DNA of 14,358 bases from JACDAN01 sp046714355 (lineage in GTDB: Bacteria > Actinomycetota > Thermoleophilia > Gaiellales > Gaiellaceae). Below the pieces are notes generated by a model. That model was not told where the DNA came from and ran no database searches. It saw nothing but the letters and a program-made list of their open reading frames with translations. Numbering within the stretch: position 1 is the first letter of the stretch; each line of letters opens with the position of its first letter. This document shows positions 12,665 through 14,358 of this stretch, in pieces. The DNA is taken from assembly GCA_046714355.1 (NCBI GenBank), contig JBKKAR010000130.1, positions 1-14,358 on the forward strand. The letters are read 5' to 3'. A program made the position numbers and the translations under genes.

Positions 12665-12874
12665 CTACGCGCTGATCGGGGCGACGTTCGTCGCCTCGGG
12701 GCCTTTCTGACCCTCACGCTCTTCGAACTCGACGCGAGCACCCTCGGTCAGGCTCTTGAAGCCATCACCGGCGATGTTGCTGTGATGGACGAAGAGATCC
12801 TTGGAGCCCTCGTCCGGGGTGATGAAGCCATACCCCTTGCTGTCGTTGAACCACTTAACGGTTCCGCTAGCCAT
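12665..12874 (-). CDS. Cold-shock protein (CspA family)
   Basis: A 69-residue single cold-shock domain that binds single-stranded nucleic acid and melts RNA structure. RNP1 is KGYGFITPD and RNP2 is DLFVHHSNI; MASGTVKWFNDSKG at the start and GARVEFEEREGQKGPEA at the end are typical. The ATG at 12874 follows GGGAGGT, with eight consecutive T (12882-12875) in between. U-rich single strands are the preferred ligand of Csp proteins, so the leader may be an autoregulatory site. A strong hairpin follows the gene. Confidence 0.97.
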   Translation of the reverse strand: MASGTVKWFNDSKGYGFITPDEGSKDLFVHHSNIAGDGFKSLTEGARVEFEEREGQKGPEATNVAPISA

Positions 12875-12889
12875 AAAAAAAACACCTCC
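12875..12889 (-). promoter_or_regulatory. csp ribosome-binding site with U8 spacer
   Basis: On the minus-strand RNA GGAGGUG is followed by UUUUUUUU and then AUG. The spacing from GGAGG to AUG is ten bases. A homopolymeric U spacer is rare in such GC-rich DNA. Confidence 0.7.
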
Positions 12890-13210
12890 CTCGAAAAACT
12901 CACGAACAAGTGGGAAGGCGCCTTGCGCGAACCGAACTCGCTCTAGATTTCAACGCGAGCGTAGCAGGCTGCGCGGCAAATGGGCTACGAACGGTCTGTT
13001 GTGGACGGTACTGGGCTCGAAACCAGTGACCCCCAGCTTGTCGAGCTGGTTGCGGGCGGCGCTGTTCACGGTCGAGGATGTCGTCTGGTGCGGACGTCGC
13101 TGCACACGTTTACTGACCCCGAGTACATGGATCCCGAGTCCGCATCGGACTGGTGTGTCGATCGTCCCGGCCGCGGGCGCTGCCCTGGCGGGTCTCAACA
13201 ACCTCTTCGA
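12890..13210. other. Region without a convincing gene upstream of csp
   Basis: Holds the csp 5' leader and presumably its promoter, but no clear -10/-35 pair could be chosen. It includes a 10-bp palindrome AAGGCGCCTT (12915-12924) and an inverted repeat CCAGCT...AGCTGG near 13036-13052. Open frames here have shadow-like composition. A minus-strand frame containing GVTGFEPST looks like the spurious peptides read from tRNA-like T-arms, but no complete tRNA could be folded. It may hold eroded remains of the gene fragment at 13211-13375. Confidence 0.4.
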
Positions 13211-13375
13211 GAGCGCGGAGTGATAGAGGTCGCAAGTCGGCCGCCGCTCCAGTCACGCCGCTACCGCCTCGTAGACGCGTCCGTTCAGCCGCACCGAATG
13301 ACCACCCGCACCCAGCGGCAACCAGTAGAGATCGACACCGCGAGCCGCGGCGAGCCCAAAGGCGAGCGCGATCAT
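13211..13375 (-). pseudogene. Broken fragment of a conserved-looking gene (in-frame nonsense codon)
   Basis: ATG at 13375 has a strong GGAGGA eight bases upstream and reads MIALAFGLAAARGVDLYWLP, then LGAGGHSVRLNGRVYEAVAA. TGA (13255-13253) then stops it at 40 residues. The same frame continues beyond the stop as LERRPTCDLYHSAL in equally coding-like sequence. That fits a CGA (Arg) to TGA change in a gene resembling a small actinobacterial protein family with a DLYWLPLGAGG motif; this family memory is not verified. After HSAL the similarity to anything coding fades, so the 3' part is probably frameshifted or deleted. Alternatively the 40-residue ORF is an intact small gene. Confidence 0.5.
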
Positions 13376-13612
13376 CGCATGCTTCCTCCGCTCGCGGGCA
13401 TGCCGCTCATCAACTCGCGATTATCGGACACGATGGAACCCTCACCTCACGCGCGAGGCGAACTCGCCTGAGCAAGCGTGCGGGAATGTCCTCCGAATCG
13501 GTGGCGTCGGAAAGGCCCGCTCCGACATCGCTGGGCGGACGAACTCGACGAGGAGGACGCAGCGCACTCGCCCTCGGAGCCGTAATCTGAGGCGAGATGA
13601 TCGGGGAGAGTC
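13376..13612. other. Intergenic stretch with only weak small ORFs
   Basis: A 237-base gap between the broken gene fragment and the third methyltransferase. A short inverted repeat AGGCG-AACT-CGCCT (13456-13469) is visible. A 35-codon plus-strand frame (13478-13585, GTG start, no good Shine-Dalgarno) ends HRWADELDEEDAAHSPSEP; it looks coding-like but has no other support. Confidence 0.3.
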
Positions 13613-14358
13613 GTGCCTTCCTCCTCGCGAGCGATGCCTACTAACTGGAGCATGCCCGCCGGCAGCTTCGACCGCTGGCCCGAGGACTACGAGCGCGGCC
13701 GGCCGGGGTGGCCACCCGAGGTTGTCGCCATTCCGGGCCTGCCGTCGGCCGCGACCGTGCTCGAGGTAGGCGCGGGTACGGGCAAGCTCACGCGCCTTCT
13801 CGTCTCCACGTTCGGCCGCGTGGTTGCCGTAGAGCCAGCCGAGGCGATGCGCCGCCTGCTCGTGCCGCTCTGCCCCGAAGCAGACGTGCTCGCCGGAAGC
13901 GCCGAAGAGATCCCGCTTGCGAAGGTCCTCGGTCGACGCCGTCTTCGCCGCCGAGGCCTTCCATTGGTTCGACGACGACCGTGGCCTCGCCGAGATCGCC
14001 CGCGTGCTGCGGCCGCGGGGCGCACTCGTCGTGATGTGGAACCTCCCAGCGGGACCGACAGAGCCCTCAATTGCGGCCGTGGAGCAACTACTGGACAAGC
14101 GCGGCCCGAAGAAGGAGGAGCTCGGCTATGACCCGCTCGACCTCAACACGACTCGCTACGCATCGGGCGAGTGGCGCCGCGCAATCGCACAGTCGCCGTT
14201 CGAGGAACTCCAGGAGACGCGGCTACCGAATCCGCAGACGCTCGACCGGGACGGGCTGGTGGCGTTTTTCGCTTCGATGGGCTGGATCGCTGACCTCCCC
14301 GACGTGGACCGGGTGCCTCTGCTCGACGAGGTGAGGGCGCTGCTCGCCGCTGGCGAGT
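13613..14358 (+). pseudogene. Class I SAM methyltransferase with a frameshift, running off the window
   Basis: The N-terminal part is in the GTG 13613 / ATG 13634 frame: FDRWPEDYERGRPGWPPEVV, motif I TVLEVGAGTGKLTRLL, acidic VVAVEPAEAMRRLL, and LAGSAEEIPLA. Near 13921-13930 the frame must change by one base to continue as SVDAVFAAEAFHWFDDDRGL, AEIARVLRPRGALVVMWNLP and ASGEWRRAIAQSPFEELQ, which stays open to 14358. The two halves are the two halves of one Methyltransf_11-type domain, so a single extra base (or two missing) splits the gene. Whether this is a real mutation or an assembly error cannot be told. It is not close to the tandem pair at 1108-2546. GGGGAGAG at 13603-13610 favours the GTG start. 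Confidence 0.75.

Noticed and set aside
13005..13060. tRNA-like pieces (an ACTGG...CCAGT stem and a CCAGC-TTGTCGA-GCTGG arm)
   Set aside because: The first loop has eight bases without TTC, and no T-arm or acceptor stem follows the anticodon-like arm; not a tRNA.
12950..13201. Minus-strand ORF with GVTGFEPST
   Set aside because: Resembles spurious translations of tRNA-like DNA; no Shine-Dalgarno and no domain pattern.
1..14358. CRISPR arrays, insertion sequences, rRNA genes
   Set aside because: No regularly spaced repeats, transposase motifs or rRNA sequences were seen on either strand.

Overview
GC-rich actinobacterial chromosome, most likely a deep-branching Actinomycetota such as Thermoleophilia/Gaiellales. 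This is inferred from gene order, base composition, frequent GTG/TTG starts and the protein sequences; no marker search was possible. The core is a translation-gene cluster read right to left on the minus strand: thrS, infC, rpmI, rplT, a DUF2332 protein, a SpoU/TrmH-type rRNA methylase and a MOSC protein, with pheS (missing only its last codons) at the left edge. The usual order is thrS-infC-rpmI-rplT-(rRNA methylase)-pheS-pheT. Here two tandem paralogous SAM methyltransferases on the plus strand (1108-2546) separate pheS from the rest, so pheS must start from its own divergent promoter region.

Right of thrS lies a compact regulatory locus. A TTG-started XRE helix-turn-helix/TPR regulator (8204-9514, +) is divergent from a very short gene on the minus strand (8044-8124). 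The short gene has a strong Shine-Dalgarno, encodes a 26-residue hydrophobic, signal-like peptide ending in KGPIWP, and is followed by a 13-bp terminator hairpin. A 14-bp perfect palindrome and a shared -10-like sequence sit between the two genes. The layout resembles peptide-pheromone/RRNPP systems (Rgg, PlcR) of Firmicutes and is the best candidate here for an undescribed system. The regulator is followed by a secreted DNRLRE/CBM96-like protein and a PLP aminotransferase.

A convergent minus-strand group follows: a cold-shock protein, then a stand-alone infA, then an unrecognised 317-residue protein. The csp leader has eight U between Shine-Dalgarno and ATG. The right end (about 12.9-14.36 kb) looks decayed: a stretch without a convincing gene, a small ORF cut by a nonsense codon, and a third methyltransferase broken by a frameshift and running off the window.

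Regulatory structure readable in the sequence includes a terminator/antiterminator pair in the infC leader, a leaderless-type -10 box before thrS, terminator-like hairpins after csp, the regulator and the 26-residue peptide, and two convergent gene pairs whose stop codons interlock on one CTAG.
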